Source: Limnobaculum eriocheiris | GTDB lineage: Bacteria; Pseudomonadota; Gammaproteobacteria; Enterobacterales; Enterobacteriaceae | Direction of reading: 5' to 3' | Assembly: GCF_021010575.1 (NCBI RefSeq) | Contig: NZ_JAJNAG010000006.1 | Location: 1-64,000, forward strand | Length of the DNA stretch: 64,000 nt | Part shown: piece by piece, positions 37,217 to 47,419 of the stretch | How the letters are laid out: each line of letters starts with the position of its first letter | Numbering within the stretch: position 1 is the first letter of the stretch | Position numbers and translations under genes: made by a program | The notes under the pieces: generated by a model | What the model was told of the DNA's origin: nothing | The model's input: the letters and a program-made list of their open reading frames with translations, nothing else | Databases searched by the model: none

Positions 37217-38515
37217 TTAAGCTCGTTTACCAAATGAGCCGTGTATCACATTTCCGTTATTAGTATGAGCAAAGTCATGCGGTGTAATTGGCTGTTCCCT
37301 GTTTGCATCCAGATAATCAGCCCACCACTGAATCATCGCGTTACGCTGCTCAATGAATTTAGCATTCTCTGTATATGCACCCTTAACTTTCTTACGCTCC
37401 ATATGGCTCATCTGACGTTCTATCGCATCCTCTGCCCATAAAGCAGACTCATACAGCGCACTGGATGCCATACCTCGAAAACCATGCCCGCAAACTTCTG
37501 TTTTGGTGTCATAGCCCATATTCCGCAAGGCTTTATTAATCGTTCCTTCCGACATAGGTTTGTCAGGATAACGGTCACCAATAAAAATTAATTCATGCTC
37601 ACCGCTAATTTCCTGTATCTGTCTTAATATCTGGATCGACTGCTTACTCAGCGGCACTAAATGGTCAGTCCGCATTTTTGAGCCTCGGTGTGAAAACTTA
37701 ACGCCCGCTATTTCTTCTCTCTCTGCCGGAATAATCCAGCATGAATTAGCAAAATCTATCTCTTTCCAACGAGCAAACCGCAACTCGCTAGAGCGAATAA
37801 ATACCAATAGGTTAAGTTTTATCGCTAGCTTGGTCAGTTCACGCCCTTGCTGATAGTTATCAATTCTGCTTAACAGGTCGTGGATTCTATTTGATGGTAG
37901 GGCAGGATAGTGTTTGGCTGGTCTGGTAGCCAACGCGCCACTTAAATCATTGGCGGGATTATGAGTAATGATTCCATTCTGGACGGCGTAGCGCATTATG
38001 GCAGTTACGCTCTGCTTTAAACGCCCTGCCATATCAAGATTATCCCTTTCCTCAACACACCTAAGCGGAGCTAATAAATAAGGGGCGGCTAACTTTGATA
38101 TTATCTGATTACCAATATGGGGGAATATATGATTTTCAAGCCGATTTAACGTAATCCTCGCGGTGTCCTTTCCCCATTTCTTAGTTTTATTCGCAGTATA
38201 AGAGTGCCATTGTTTAGCTACACACTCAAAAGTCACGCCTGATTCAATTTTATCAGTTCTTTTCTTCTCGCTTGGGTCAATACCTGCCGCCAATAACTCT
38301 CTGGCTGAATCTCTTCGTTTTCTCGCATCAGCCAATGACACATCGGGGTAAACACCTATAGCTAAAGTTTTCCTCTTACCCTCATACCGATAATCGAAAC
38401 GCCAATATTTAGAACCGCTGGGGTTAACGAGCAAATACATACCACCACCATCAGCTAACTTCTGTGGCTTATCAGTTGCTTTAGTTGTCCTTGCCTTAAC
38501 GTCAGTCAATGCCAT
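37217..38515 (-). CDS. int: P4-type tyrosine recombinase (integrase)
   Basis: 432 residues. The N-terminal DUF4102 part reads LTDVKARTTKATDKPQKLADGGGMYLLV and KTLAIGVYPDVSLADARKRR. The C-terminal catalytic domain has RSSELRFARW (Arg), GHGFRGMASSALYE (His-x-x-Arg) and VKGAYTENAKFIEQRNAMI (Tyr). The gene reads away from the tRNA-Leu(GAG), the standard arrangement of P4-type islands. It catalyses site-specific integration and excision of the element. Confidence 0.93.
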   Translation of the reverse strand: MALTDVKARTTKATDKPQKLADGGGMYLLVNPSGSKYWRFDYRYEGKRKTLAIGVYPDVSLADARKRRDSARELLAAGIDPSEKKRTDKIESGVTFECVAKQWHSYTANKTKKWGKDTARITLNRLENHIFPHIGNQIISKLAAPYLLAPLRCVEERDNLDMAGRLKQSVTAIMRYAVQNGIITHNPANDLSGALATRPAKHYPALPSNRIHDLLSRIDNYQQGRELTKLAIKLNLLVFIRSSELRFARWKEIDFANSCWIIPAEREEIAGVKFSHRGSKMRTDHLVPLSKQSIQILRQIQEISGEHELIFIGDRYPDKPMSEGTINKALRNMGYDTKTEVCGHGFRGMASSALYESALWAEDAIERQMSHMERKKVKGAYTENAKFIEQRNAMIQWWADYLDANREQPITPHDFAHTNNGNVIHGSFGKRA

Positions 38516-38530
38516 GCATACGCCCCTTTT

Positions 38531-38580
38531 TGACGGTATATTTTTTTACCTAACCGGAGATACCGTCAAATATACCGTCA
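38531..38580. repeat. Right ATACCGTCA repeats upstream of int
   Basis: TGACGGTATA (inverted) at 38531-38540 and ATACCGTCAAATATACCGTCA at 38560-38580, the latter matching the left-end repeat at 20 of 21 positions in the same orientation. They sit between the int start and the tRNA, where arm-type sites of attL/attR are expected. Confidence 0.6.
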
Positions 38581-38655
38581 TTCAGATGTATATGGCAATA
38601 GACGTCAAAGCACCTCAATAGACAGAGAAAGCCCGTAATTACTGGATTTCAGGCA

Positions 38656-38680
38656 TAAAAAAAGACGTCCGTAGACGTCT
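38656..38680 (-). terminator. Terminator after tRNA-Leu
   Basis: AGACGTC-CGTA-GACGTCT stem-loop, on the minus strand followed by seven T residues, 13 bp past the tRNA 3' end. Its intactness means that the tRNA transcription unit is complete at this junction. Confidence 0.75.
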
Positions 38681-38693
38681 CTTTATTTGATAT

Positions 38694-38780
38694 TGGTACC
38701 GAGGACGGGACTTGAACCCGTAAGCCCAATCGGGCACTACCACCTCAAGGTAGCGTGTCTACCAATTCCACCACCTCGGC
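38694..38780 (-). tRNA. leuU: tRNA-Leu (anticodon GAG)
   Basis: 87 nt on the minus strand starting GCCGAGGTGG, with D-arm TTGGTAGACACGC, anticodon loop CTTGAGG (GAG), a long class II variable arm, TTCAAGTC T-loop and an encoded CCA. The acceptor stem GCCGAGG/CCTCGGT pairs. It sits behind secG as in E. coli. It lies beside the integrase and may be the element's integration neighbourhood. Confidence 0.97.
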
Positions 38781-38795
38781 ACTACATTACAAAAT

Positions 38796-38812
38796 GACAG
38801 GGCAACCCTGCC
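38796..38812 (-). other. Small hairpin between secG and tRNA-Leu
   Basis: GACAGGG-CAA-CCCTGCC, on the minus strand followed by ATTTTG. It could be a weak terminator or a processing signal in a secG-leuU transcript. Confidence 0.4.
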
Positions 38813-38831
38813 ATTTATTACTCTTTATCCC

Positions 38832-39161
38832 TTAGCGAGGGATGTCGCTGCTTGGGGTCTGAGGAGCTGGTTTAGCTGGCTCAGTTTTTACCGGGGTACT
38901 CAGATCATCCCATTCACCGACTTTTTTGTCCTGATGTGTGCTCAGGTTACCCAGCGCCAGGCTGATAACAAAAAACAGCGCGGCCAAAATTGCTGTGGTT
39001 CGGGTCATGAAGTTACCTGAACCGCCGGAACCAAATAAAGTCGCAGATGCACCGGCACCAAAAGAGGCGCCCATATCAGCACCTTTACCTTGTTGCAGCA
39101 TGATCAGGCCAATCAGACCGATGGCTACCAACAGGAAAACAATAAGAAGCGCTTCGTACAT
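38832..39161 (-). CDS. secG: SecG, protein translocase subunit
   Basis: 109 residues (E. coli 110). Two membrane segments: YEALLIVFLLVAIGLIGLIML and a second around TTAILAALFFVISLALGNL, joined by the Gly-rich GADMGASFGAGASATLFGSGGSGNFM loop (given here in part as GADMGASFGAG). The C-terminus is Pro-rich. It works with SecYE in the inner membrane. Followed by tRNA-Leu, preceded by a 280-bp gap. Confidence 0.95.
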   Translation of the reverse strand: MYEALLIVFLLVAIGLIGLIMLQQGKGADMGASFGAGASATLFGSGGSGNFMTRTTAILAALFFVISLALGNLSTHQDKKVGEWDDLSTPVKTEPAKPAPQTPSSDIPR

Positions 39162-39442
39162 ATTCTTGCCTTTATCCTTGCGGGATAATCCCGTGCTAAA
39201 GCTTTAACCCGTTATCGGAGTAATTCATGTTGAATGATGTCACTTATTATACCCGACCGGAGCGGGTGTGAATACTAACTAAAGCCAGAAAGAGGTGCAA
39301 GTGCATTTTCACAGTCAATGCGTATTTGCAGAAAAAACCAACACCCGATCGGATATTTGCATCGGTTTGTTAAACAATACCATTCCGGATGGCAACATTT
39401 CACAGGTTTTACCCTGAGCACCGGGAACAGCAATAATTCTGT

Positions 39443-40267
39443 CTAGTAGTATACGATAGTGCGGTTCTGGATAAATTTATTATCCTCAGTGCCCCACTCC
39501 GCCTGTAACCAATTGTAGTTTTGGTCGTAGTCAGTGTAATACTTTTCAGCCCGACGCTTTTGGGTCGAATAAGCAGTAACCTCACTCACAATACGTTGCA
39601 AAATATATTTATCGTTATAGTCAAAGTAGTAGGTAGAAACAAAATTATTTCGGCTGGCTTTAAAGTCCCTGCGGGCTAAAAATCCCTTTGAATTATAATA
39701 GTACTTTTTAACCGTATACTTTTTACCACTATCGTATCCCGTGTTTTGTTTTTCAACGACTTCACTCAGTTGAGCATTATCATTATAGACATACTCACGA
39801 CCCCATTCGCTATTCATTAATTCACTGCGAACAATTCTTCCCTGTCTGTCGCTCAAATAGCGGATAATAACTTTACCTATATCAGACTCTTTACCATCCA
39901 TCAGCCATTTAATGCACTTTATCCAGTGCCCTTCTTTGTTCTTATAGATTTTGGTTACGGACTCACCGCGTCGATTTTTTTCGTGTCGCTCAAAAGCCGT
40001 CAGATTGCCTGAAATATCATAATCAATCCAACTGGTGCTTACCCATTCACCATTTTGATGGGTGACTTCTTCTAACTTTTTCACCCGATAATCAGGAGGA
40101 AATATAGAGTGGCTAGCGTTCTCGGTTAACACCAAATTTGCAGAGAAGATAGCATTCTCTTCCGCAGTTAAACTGTTATAGGAATTTAAGGCATAAGAAA
40201 AAGGAGAGAGGATAAATGCGACTATCGCGATTAAAGAACCAGTGATAAAAAAGCGCGTTGTCATCAT
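39443..40267 (-). CDS. Exported hypothetical protein with YD-like tyrosine-rich strands
   Basis: 274 residues, AGGG before ATG. Signal peptide MMTTRFFITGSLIAIVAFIL...SYA. The mature part is rich in Tyr/Lys/Arg beta-strands of the form 'IKYYYNSKGFLARRDF', 'YVYNDNAQLSEV', reminiscent of RHS/YD-type repeats or a MORN-like toxin-antitoxin partner, but shorter and degenerate. No neighbour suggests a role. Function unknown. Confidence 0.7.
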   Translation of the reverse strand: MMTTRFFITGSLIAIVAFILSPFSYALNSYNSLTAEENAIFSANLVLTENASHSIFPPDYRVKKLEEVTHQNGEWVSTSWIDYDISGNLTAFERHEKNRRGESVTKIYKNKEGHWIKCIKWLMDGKESDIGKVIIRYLSDRQGRIVRSELMNSEWGREYVYNDNAQLSEVVEKQNTGYDSGKKYTVKKYYYNSKGFLARRDFKASRNNFVSTYYFDYNDKYILQRIVSEVTAYSTQKRRAEKYYTDYDQNYNWLQAEWGTEDNKFIQNRTIVYY

Positions 40268-40365
40268 TGCTACCCTGCGGTTGTTGTTGTTATTCCGTTG
40301 CGCAGGATTCTATCATCGAAAAATAGTTTCTAACAATAACTATAAATTATGTAAATCAATTAATT

Positions 40366-41094
40366 TCAATTCTTAATGAGTGTTTCAAACTCTTCTTTTG
40401 TTCCATGGAACGTGTTGAGATCGACAACGGTTTCAATTCCCTCTAAGCGACCACGGTTTGCATATTGCCAGAACAGCCAGGGGCGTTGATCTTTCAAAAC
40501 CGGACGGCGGTATATGTTTCTAATCCAAAGTGGGCTCTGTTCAAATTGCCCTACGAGAAAATCATCAAAGAATTCCTGAGTGACATATAAAATGGGTTTC
40601 TTCTGATAAAACGTTTCCAGTCGCTCAATAAGTACTGCTATTTCCGCCAGTACCTGCTGTTTTTCTATGGTTAACTGGCAATTACCACCATATTCCAAAT
40701 CAATGACCGGAGGTAAGGTATTAGCCACTTTGGGCACGGTTTCAATAAAATTTAGCGCCTGATCTTGACCCGATCTGCAAAAGGTAAAAAAGTGATAAGC
40801 CCCTACCACAAACCCTTGTTCACCTGCGCGTTGCCAGTTAACAGCAAAAGACTTGTCTTTAAAATCACCGCCTTCCGTTGCTTTAATAAAAACGAAGCGA
40901 ACCCTTTCTCTGTCTACCTGCTGCCAGTTAATTTCATTCTGATGGTGAGATACATCAATGCCCTGAACCGGGTATTCAGAAAGCGATGGGTAATTGAATC
41001 TGATATAACCACTGTACAATCCGTATATCAGCAGCAATCCGGCAATCATTAAGCCGGAGAATATAATGAGTGCTTTCCTGATTAGCTTATACAT
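40366..41094 (-). CDS. GH25 muramidase-like protein, membrane-anchored
   Basis: 242 residues. One N-terminal membrane anchor (ALIIFSGLMIAGLLLIYGLY), then a GH25 catalytic domain: VQGIDVSHHQNEINW, FVFIKATEGGDFKDK, VVGAYHFFTF, PPVIDLEYGGNC (Asp-x-Glu) and WLFWQYANRGRLEGI. It would cleave the MurNAc-GlcNAc bond of peptidoglycan from the periplasmic face. GH25 enzymes with a membrane anchor are found in many enterobacteria without assigned function. Single gene between two intergenic hairpins. Confidence 0.88.
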   Translation of the reverse strand: MYKLIRKALIIFSGLMIAGLLLIYGLYSGYIRFNYPSLSEYPVQGIDVSHHQNEINWQQVDRERVRFVFIKATEGGDFKDKSFAVNWQRAGEQGFVVGAYHFFTFCRSGQDQALNFIETVPKVANTLPPVIDLEYGGNCQLTIEKQQVLAEIAVLIERLETFYQKKPILYVTQEFFDDFLVGQFEQSPLWIRNIYRRPVLKDQRPWLFWQYANRGRLEGIETVVDLNTFHGTKEEFETLIKN

Positions 41095-41137
41095 GGATGT
41101 ACCACTTCCTTGCTTACCATTGCCTGTTCATAGTTAA

Positions 41138-41167
41138 ACAAAGGGCGGAAATATTTCCGCCCTTTGT
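41138..41167. terminator. Palindromic terminator between glmM and the GH25 gene
   Basis: Perfect 15-bp palindrome halves ACAAAGGGCGGAAAT / ATTTCCGCCCTTTGT ending in a TTTGTTG tail, 24 bp after the glmM stop. Confidence 0.75.
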
Positions 41168-41190
41168 TGTAACTCATATCTGAATACAGA

Positions 41191-42531
41191 TTAACCCGCA
41201 GCTTTCACTGCATCTGCGATACGGTTAGCCAATCGCAGAACCTCTTCGTCATTTTCCCCTTCAACCATCACGCGAATTAATGGTTCGGTTCCTGATTTGC
41301 GTAACAGCACACGACCACGACCTTCCAGCTCTTTTTCTACCTCGGCAGTCACCTGCATCACAGTTTCATTCGCCAGAGGGTCATGTTGACCAACAAAACG
41401 AACGTTAACCAGAACCTGAGGCAACAGTTTCATACCGCTGCATAGATCGTGCAGAGACATATGGTTACGGGCCATAGCTGCCAGTACCTGCAGTGCTGCA
41501 ACAATACCGTCTCCGGTGGTTGTCTTATCTAACAGGATAACGTGACCTGAGTTTTCAGCACCGATGGTCCAGCCAAGCTCCAGCATCTTTTCCAGCACGT
41601 AGCGGTCGCCCACTTTCGCTCTGGTAAATGGAATACCCAGCTGTTTTAATGCCAGTTCCAGACCAATGTTACTCATCAGTGTACCAACGGCGCCGCCTTT
41701 AAGCTGACCCTGACGTAAGGATTCGCGGGCGATGATATACATGATCTGATCGCCATCGACTTTATTGCCCTGATGGTCAACCATAATCACGCGATCGCCG
41801 TCACCATCAAATGCGATGCCAAGATGCGCTTTTTCAGCCACGACACGCTCTTGCAGCAGACGAACATCCGTCGCACCACATTTCTCATTAATGTTCATAC
41901 CATCAGGATCGCAGCCAATAGTAATGACATTAGCGCCTAACTCACGTAGTACGCTTGGAGCGATATGATAAGTAGCGCCATTCGCACAATCGACCACGAT
42001 CTTTAATTCACTCAGGCTAAGCTCGCTCGGGAATCCACCTTTGCAGAACTCAATATAACGACCGGCGGCATCATTAATACGGCTGGCTTTACCCAATTCA
42101 GCTGACTCAACACAAGTCAGTGGCTTTTCCATTTCGGCTTCGATAGCTTCTTCCACTTCGTCCGGTAGCTTTGTACCGTCAATAGAGAAGAACTTGATGC
42201 CGTTATCGTAATAAGGGTTATGAGAAGCAGAAATAACAATACCCGCTTCCGCACGGAAAGTGCGGGTCAGATAAGCGACTGCCGGTGTTGGCATTGGGCC
42301 GGTAAACGAAGCAGAAAGCCCCGCCGCAGCCAGGCCCGCCTCCAGAGCAGACTCCAGCATATAGCCAGAAATACGCGTATCTTTACCGATAATGATTTTA
42401 CGCGAACCGTGGCGGGCTAAAACTTTACCGGCCGCCCAACCAAGCTTAAGCACAAACTCTGGCGTAATTGGATGATCACCTACTTTGCCCCGAATGCCAT
42501 CTGTACCAAAATATTTACGATCGCCGCTCAT
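41191..42531 (-). CDS. glmM: GlmM, phosphoglucosamine mutase
   Basis: 446 residues from ATG 42531 ([15 protein letters not shown]...), as in E. coli; the upstream extension is not needed. Active-site Ser loop [15 protein letters not shown], metal loop [13 protein letters not shown], sugar-binding GAENSGHVI and phosphate site [12 protein letters not shown]. It converts glucosamine-6-P to glucosamine-1-P for UDP-GlcNAc and cell-wall synthesis. It lies 7 bp after folP, in the conserved ftsH-folP-glmM-secG region, here interrupted by the two exported proteins. Confidence 0.97.
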   Translation of the reverse strand: MSGDRKYFGTDGIRGKVGDHPITPEFVLKLGWAAGKVLARHGSRKIIIGKDTRISGYMLESALEAGLAAAGLSASFTGPMPTPAVAYLTRTFRAEAGIVISASHNPYYDNGIKFFSIDGTKLPDEVEEAIEAEMEKPLTCVESAELGKASRINDAAGRYIEFCKGGFPSELSLSELKIVVDCANGATYHIAPSVLRELGANVITIGCDPDGMNINEKCGATDVRLLQERVVAEKAHLGIAFDGDGDRVIMVDHQGNKVDGDQIMYIIARESLRQGQLKGGAVGTLMSNIGLELALKQLGIPFTRAKVGDRYVLEKMLELGWTIGAENSGHVILLDKTTTGDGIVAALQVLAAMARNHMSLHDLCSGMKLLPQVLVNVRFVGQHDPLANETVMQVTAEVEKELEGRGRVLLRKSGTEPLIRVMVEGENDEEVLRLANRIADAVKAAG

Positions 42532-42538
42532 GTTATCT

Positions 42539-43372
42539 TTATTCCTTTGCAGAAAGTGTTGCCTCAACAATTCGCATTGCTTCAGCGGTTTCTTTTACGT
42601 CGTGAACACGAATAATTTGTGCCCCCTGCATCGCGGCGATTGTTGCACAGGCTATGCTGCCAATAACCCGCTGCTCGGGTGGAACGTTTAATAATTGCCC
42701 AACCATCGACTTCCTAGACATTCCAACCAGAAGTGGAAGGCCAAAATGGTGAAAATCTGACAGATGGGCTAATAACTGGTAATTGTGCCTCAAGTTCTTG
42801 CCAAAGCCGAATCCCGGATCGAGCAATATCTTCTCTCTGTCCATACCGGCGTTAACACAGCGGGTAATGTGCTCAGTAAAGAAAGCATCAACTTCAGACA
42901 CCACATTAGTATATTGGGGTTCATGTTGCATGGTTCTGGGCATACCCTGCATATGCATCAGACATACGGGCAGTCCGGACTCTATTGCAACTTCTAACGC
43001 CCCCGGCTCTTGCAGTGCCCGGATATCATTAATCAGATGAACGCCAACCCGGTGAGATTCTCTCATAACTTCGGGCTTATAAGTATCTACAGATACCCAT
43101 ACTTCAAAATTTTTTGCTATGGCTTCCGCAACCGGAATAACTCGCTCAAGCTCTTCATCCGTTGGAACTTCGTCTGCGCCGGGGCGTGTAGACTCACCGC
43201 CAATATCAATAATGGTTGCCCCTGCCTGAATCATCTCATTGGCATGACGCAGAGCGTTTTCTATCTGGCGGTAACGACCTCCGTCAGAAAAGGAGTCAGG
43301 CGTTACGTTGAGAATTCCCATCACCTGAGGGTAATTGAGATCTAACGTTAATCCCCTACTTTCTAACTTCAT
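42539..43372 (-). CDS. folP: FolP, dihydropteroate synthase
   Basis: 277 residues. [46 protein letters not shown]-type ([13 protein letters not shown]), [25 protein letters not shown] and GMSRKSM are the pterin- and sulfonamide-site loops. It joins pterin pyrophosphate and p-aminobenzoate in folate synthesis. Co-transcribed with glmM. Confidence 0.97.
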   Translation of the reverse strand: MKLESRGLTLDLNYPQVMGILNVTPDSFSDGGRYRQIENALRHANEMIQAGATIIDIGGESTRPGADEVPTDEELERVIPVAEAIAKNFEVWVSVDTYKPEVMRESHRVGVHLINDIRALQEPGALEVAIESGLPVCLMHMQGMPRTMQHEPQYTNVVSEVDAFFTEHITRCVNAGMDREKILLDPGFGFGKNLRHNYQLLAHLSDFHHFGLPLLVGMSRKSMVGQLLNVPPEQRVIGSIACATIAAMQGAQIIRVHDVKETAEAMRIVEATLSAKE

Positions 43373-43535
43373 GATGAATTCCTTAAGACTTAATAAGACA
43401 TGACTGTCGTGCGGATACCTGCTCTGGGATAAGTGAGCAGATACTTACAAATTTAATAAGGCGATTAGAATATACCAGAACAGAGGCAGGGATGAACATT
43501 CCGTTCCAACTCCCTGCCCTGGGAAATGAAAATAG

Positions 43536-44492
43536 TTAACCGGTAATTTTTAGGCTCTCAGCGATCTTTCTGAACTCAGGTAAATATTGTTCACTTTGTT
43601 CGGCCTTAACCAGCCCCTTAATCACATAATAAGTGCCATCAGATTCAACGATCAGTTGATAGACCTTCATTGGCTCATGATTCTTTGCATTTTCTGCATT
43701 AGCCAATAGCTCAACACCATGATGACCGTTTATATCAACCAATTTAATACTCTCTTTCTGCACCGCAATTTCAATCAGAGAAGCCGTATTCATCATGTGC
43801 TTTTCGCTGAAAGCCACCAGATCGCCAATCGCAGCCTTACTGTATGACGAAGCGATGACCATCATCGGTTGAACACCTGCCGCCGCCGGAGCTGGAGCCG
43901 CATCGCCAGGCAGGCTTAATATCAGCATGTTATTAACCCGGCGAACAATCTTAAGATTATCGGATTCCTGTATAGAATAGCCCAGCGCATCCAGATTCAG
44001 TTTGCCTTCTTCTCCCTGCGCCAGCTCCATGCCGATCAGCGAACGCTTAATGGCATCACCCAGTTTCGCTTCTTCAGCTGCGGGATAAGTACCCACTAAC
44101 ATCAGCGAGCGCTTACTGTCTCCCTGAAGTAATATCCATTTATTGAATTGTTGATTATTCGCGGTTTGACCAATTTTATATAACCAGACTTTATGCTCGT
44201 GACTGACAGCTTCTTCAGTTCCCAGCAGACGAACACCTTCAGTTTTCATCAGGTCAGGAATAAACGAGTGTTTAATCTCTTCCAGAGGGGCTGGCATCTC
44301 ATTGACCATAATAGACGCGCCGACAACTTCATTCATATATCCGGTAAACTGTTTGGACAATGAAAAACCAGCAGGTGGTTCAATAGAGACTGAGGTGCCT
44401 GGAATACGTTCTGCCGCCTGAGCCGCACTTAAAAAAGTGCAGCCGGTCAATAATACCGTTGCTATTAATCGAAACATCTTCATCGTTATCAT
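43536..44492 (-). CDS. Exported hypothetical protein
   Basis: 318 residues from ATG 44492 (MITMKMFRLIATVLL...), with GGAG four bases upstream; the longer frame from 44585 lacks a signal. Signal peptide to about AQA-AE; a Cys in LLTGCTFLSA resembles a lipobox weakly. The mature part alternates strands and helices (GTSVSIEPPAGFSLSKQFTG...). Not recognised. It sits between ftsH (with its own terminator) and folP, a position with no E. coli counterpart. Confidence 0.7.
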   Translation of the reverse strand: MITMKMFRLIATVLLTGCTFLSAAQAAERIPGTSVSIEPPAGFSLSKQFTGYMNEVVGASIMVNEMPAPLEEIKHSFIPDLMKTEGVRLLGTEEAVSHEHKVWLYKIGQTANNQQFNKWILLQGDSKRSLMLVGTYPAAEEAKLGDAIKRSLIGMELAQGEEGKLNLDALGYSIQESDNLKIVRRVNNMLILSLPGDAAPAPAAAGVQPMMVIASSYSKAAIGDLVAFSEKHMMNTASLIEIAVQKESIKLVDINGHHGVELLANAENAKNHEPMKVYQLIVESDGTYYVIKGLVKAEQSEQYLPEFRKIAESLKITG

Positions 44493-44626
44493 TTCACTCC
44501 ATAAAATCAAAACTATCCCTTGAATAGCACCGCAGCAGCCAAAGGTGTGTTCAAACCACTGAGAAAGCACCAGACAATAGCACACATCAAAAGAGATGTT
44601 GTATTCTGGATTAATATTTTTGAGAT

Positions 44627-44656
44627 AAAAAAAACGGCCCCCGTTTGGGAGCCGTT
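44627..44656 (-). terminator. Terminator after ftsH
   Basis: Minus strand AACGGCTCCC-AAAC-GGGGGCCGTT followed by T8: ten-position stem with one mismatch, 18 bp after the ftsH stop. Confidence 0.85.
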
Positions 44657-44674
44657 AGCATTTATTTACACAGA

Positions 44675-46618
44675 TTAAACCGCTGGTTTATCACTTGGTT
44701 CATCAGTCTTGCTGAATTCTGGTGATGCAGGTTTCTCTTCTGGCGTTACGGGTGGCTGAGTATTGCTGGCCGGTGGTTTAGTTCCACCGCTCTGCGCATC
44801 ATCCCAACCCGCCGGAGCACGAACTTCACGGCGAGCCATCAAATCATCAATTTGTGGCGCATCGATAGTTTCATACTTCATCAGCGCATCTTTCATCGCA
44901 TGCATGATGTCCATATTGGCTTCCAGGATTTCTCTTGCACGCTGATAGTTACGTTCAATCAGCAGCTTAACTTCCTGGTCGATAATACGTGCAGTTTCAT
45001 CAGACATATGTTTGGTTTTCGATACTGAACGACCTAAGAAAACCTCGCCTTCTTCTTCTGCATACAACAGAGGCCCTAACTTCTCAGAGAAGCCCCACTG
45101 AGTCACCATGTTACGGGCGATAGAGGTAGCAACTTTAATATCGTTAGAAGCACCGGTAGAGACTTTTGCCGGCCCATAAATCAATTCTTCAGCTAAACGA
45201 CCGCCATACAGCGTTGAAATACGGCTTTCCAGCTTCTGGCGGTTTTCACTGATGGCATCGCCTTCCGGTAAGAAGAACGTCACGCCCAGCGCACGACCAC
45301 GAGGAATAATGGTAACTTTATGTACCGGATCGTGTTCCGGCACTAAGCGACCAATAATCGCATGTCCTGCTTCATGGTATGCCGTAGACTCTTTCTGCTC
45401 TTCGGTCATCACTAAAGAGCGACGTTCAGCACCCATCATGATCTTATCTTTGGCTTTTTCAAACTCAACCATCGATACCACGCGTTTGTTAGTACGTGCA
45501 GCAAACAGAGCGGCTTCGTTAACCAGGTTAGCCAAATCAGCACCGGAGAATCCTGGAGTACCACGGGCAATTACAGACTCGTCTACATCCGGAGATACCG
45601 GCACGCGGCGCATATGCACTTTCAGAATCTGTGCACGACCACGAACATCTGGCAGGCCAACAACAACCTGACGGTCGAAACGGCCCGGACGCAGTAATGC
45701 AGGGTCCAGAACGTCTGGACGGTTGGTTGCAGCAATGACGATAACGCCTTCGTTGCCTTCAAAACCATCCATCTCAACCAGCATTTGGTTCAGCGTCTGT
45801 TCACGTTCGTCGTGACCACCGCCTAAACCAGCCCCACGCTGACGACCTACCGCATCGATCTCATCGATGAAGATAATACAAGGTGCAGCTTTCTTCGCCT
45901 GTTCGAACATATCACGAACACGGGAAGCACCCACACCCACAAACATTTCAACGAAGTCAGAACCCGAGATAGTAAAGAATGGCACTTTCGCCTCACCGGC
46001 AATCGCTTTTGCCAGTAAGGTTTTACCGGTACCCGGAGGCCCCACCATCAAAATACCTTTCGGAATCTTACCGCCCAGTTTCTGGAAGCGGCTCGGATCT
46101 CTCAGGAATTCCACTAACTCACTAACATCTTCTTTCGCTTCATCACAACCGGCAACGTCAGCGAAAGTGGTTTTAATTTGCTCTTCCGTTAGCATGCGTG
46201 CCTTGCTCTTACCAAAGGACATCGCACCTTTACCACCACCGCCTTGCATCTGACGCATAAAGAAGATCCATACGCCAATCAACAACAACATTGGGAACCA
46301 GGAAATAAAGACCTGTTGCAGGAATCCTGGTTGTTCTGGTGGTTCACCAACGGTTTTAACATTATTTTTCAGCAGAAGACTCAGCAGCAGCGGATCTTCT
46401 GTTGGCATATATGTTGTATGAGACGCGTTATCTGGCTGCGTTTTATACTGTATTTCGCGTCCACTTATCCGAGCTTCGCTGACCTGATTATTACTAACCT
46501 GCGTCATGAACGTCGAATAATCAATTCGGCGTCCACCCGACTCACTAGGCCCGAAACTCTGAAATACGGTCATCAGTACAACGGCGATGACTAACCAGAG
46601 AATTAGGTTCTTTGCCAT
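44675..46618 (-). CDS. ftsH: FtsH, membrane ATP-dependent zinc metalloprotease
   Basis: 647 residues from the E. coli-type start MAKNLILWL; an in-frame TTG three codons earlier is an alternative. Two membrane segments (residues of about 5-23 and 100-118), AAA domain with [10 protein letters not shown] (Walker A) and [12 protein letters not shown] (Walker B), SRH region [19 protein letters not shown], protease site HEAGH. It degrades LpxC, sigma32 and unassembled membrane proteins. Follows rlmE by 56 bp as in E. coli. Confidence 0.97.
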   Translation of the reverse strand: MAKNLILWLVIAVVLMTVFQSFGPSESGGRRIDYSTFMTQVSNNQVSEARISGREIQYKTQPDNASHTTYMPTEDPLLLSLLLKNNVKTVGEPPEQPGFLQQVFISWFPMLLLIGVWIFFMRQMQGGGGKGAMSFGKSKARMLTEEQIKTTFADVAGCDEAKEDVSELVEFLRDPSRFQKLGGKIPKGILMVGPPGTGKTLLAKAIAGEAKVPFFTISGSDFVEMFVGVGASRVRDMFEQAKKAAPCIIFIDEIDAVGRQRGAGLGGGHDEREQTLNQMLVEMDGFEGNEGVIVIAATNRPDVLDPALLRPGRFDRQVVVGLPDVRGRAQILKVHMRRVPVSPDVDESVIARGTPGFSGADLANLVNEAALFAARTNKRVVSMVEFEKAKDKIMMGAERRSLVMTEEQKESTAYHEAGHAIIGRLVPEHDPVHKVTIIPRGRALGVTFFLPEGDAISENRQKLESRISTLYGGRLAEELIYGPAKVSTGASNDIKVATSIARNMVTQWGFSEKLGPLLYAEEEGEVFLGRSVSKTKHMSDETARIIDQEVKLLIERNYQRAREILEANMDIMHAMKDALMKYETIDAPQIDDLMARREVRAPAGWDDAQSGGTKPPASNTQPPVTPEEKPASPEFSKTDEPSDKPAV

Positions 46619-46674
46619 ATCACTCAAGGAATTAACCTCATATTACAATGGTGTTAACAATACGCGTTAGGGTA

Positions 46675-47304
46675 CTATAGTTTGCGCCCAGTCGCTACAA
46701 TGTATACTTCACGTGAACGAGATCGTGAAGCATCGGGCTTACGGATCTTCACTGTTTTAAACAGGGCCCGGATTTCTCGTAAATACTCATCAAATCCATC
46801 CCCCTGAAAGACCTTAACCACAAAACTTCCACCTGGTGCCAGCACGTCTTTACACATGTCTAACGCCAATTCAACCAGATACATCGCCCGGGGAATATCA
46901 ACGGCAGGAGTACCGCTCATATTTGGCGCCATATCAGACATAACTACCTGAACTTTACTGTCACCGACACGTTCAAGCAAAGCCTTTAGCACCATCTCAT
47001 CACGAAAGTCGCCCTGAAGGAAATCGACCCCGGCAATTGGATCCATTGGTAAAATATCACACGCAATTACTCTACCTATGTTACCAATTTGTGTCACAAC
47101 ATATTGCGACCAGCCGCCCGGAGCAGCTCCTAAATCAACAACAGTCATACCCGGTTTAAACAGTTTATCTGCTTGCTGTATTTCATCCAGTTTAAACCAT
47201 GCGCGGGAACGTAGCCCCTTTTTCTGCGCCTGTTGTACATATTTGTCATTAAAGTGTTCTTGTAACCAGCGCGTTGAACTGGCTGAACGCTTTTTATTAC
47301 CCAT
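46675..47304 (-). CDS. rlmE: RlmE (FtsJ/RrmJ), 23S rRNA Um2552 methyltransferase
   Basis: 209 residues from [18 protein letters not shown], identical in length to E. coli. SAM-binding [15 protein letters not shown], and catalytic K-D-K-E residues in [33 protein letters not shown] and [10 protein letters not shown]. Methylates U2552 on the 50S subunit and is heat-shock induced in E. coli with ftsH. Divergent from yhbY. Confidence 0.96.
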   Translation of the reverse strand: MGNKKRSASSTRWLQEHFNDKYVQQAQKKGLRSRAWFKLDEIQQADKLFKPGMTVVDLGAAPGGWSQYVVTQIGNIGRVIACDILPMDPIAGVDFLQGDFRDEMVLKALLERVGDSKVQVVMSDMAPNMSGTPAVDIPRAMYLVELALDMCKDVLAPGGSFVVKVFQGDGFDEYLREIRALFKTVKIRKPDASRSRSREVYIVATGRKL

Positions 47305-47419
47305 GTGGTATTCCAACCATAACTTAATATCAGGTTTTACACCAAACCTTGGTGATAACTATCAGATGGCGGTAGAATACACCGTTTTCAACCCCCAACC
47401 CCAAACTGACGTAAAGAAA

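Larger units (their letters stand above)
26974..38580. mobile_element. Satellite-like integrated element (P4-type integrase, AlpA, primase-helicase)
   Basis: About 11.6 kb between two copies of ATACCGTCA(A/T)ATATACCGTCA. The content reads as a phage satellite or PICI-like island: P4-type integrase beside a tRNA, AlpA regulator, an Icd-like cell-division inhibitor, a chain of small overlapping genes, a TOPRIM/DUF927 replication protein with iterons, a zinc-ribbon protein and a Bro-N antirepressor. No capsid, tail, packaging or lysis genes are seen, so it would need a helper. The exact core attachment sequence could not be found, so the outer borders are approximate. Its left border coincides with the truncated lyase N-terminal fragment. 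Confidence 0.75.

Noticed and set aside
38694-38720. The tRNA-Leu 3' end as the attachment core of the satellite
   Set aside because: I looked for a copy of the tRNA 3' sequence near the left border and elsewhere upstream and found none, and the tRNA keeps its own terminator. Left as unproven.
47078-47419. N-terminal extension of the yhbY frame
   Set aside because: Antisense to rlmE; YhbY homologues begin at MNLSNKQ.
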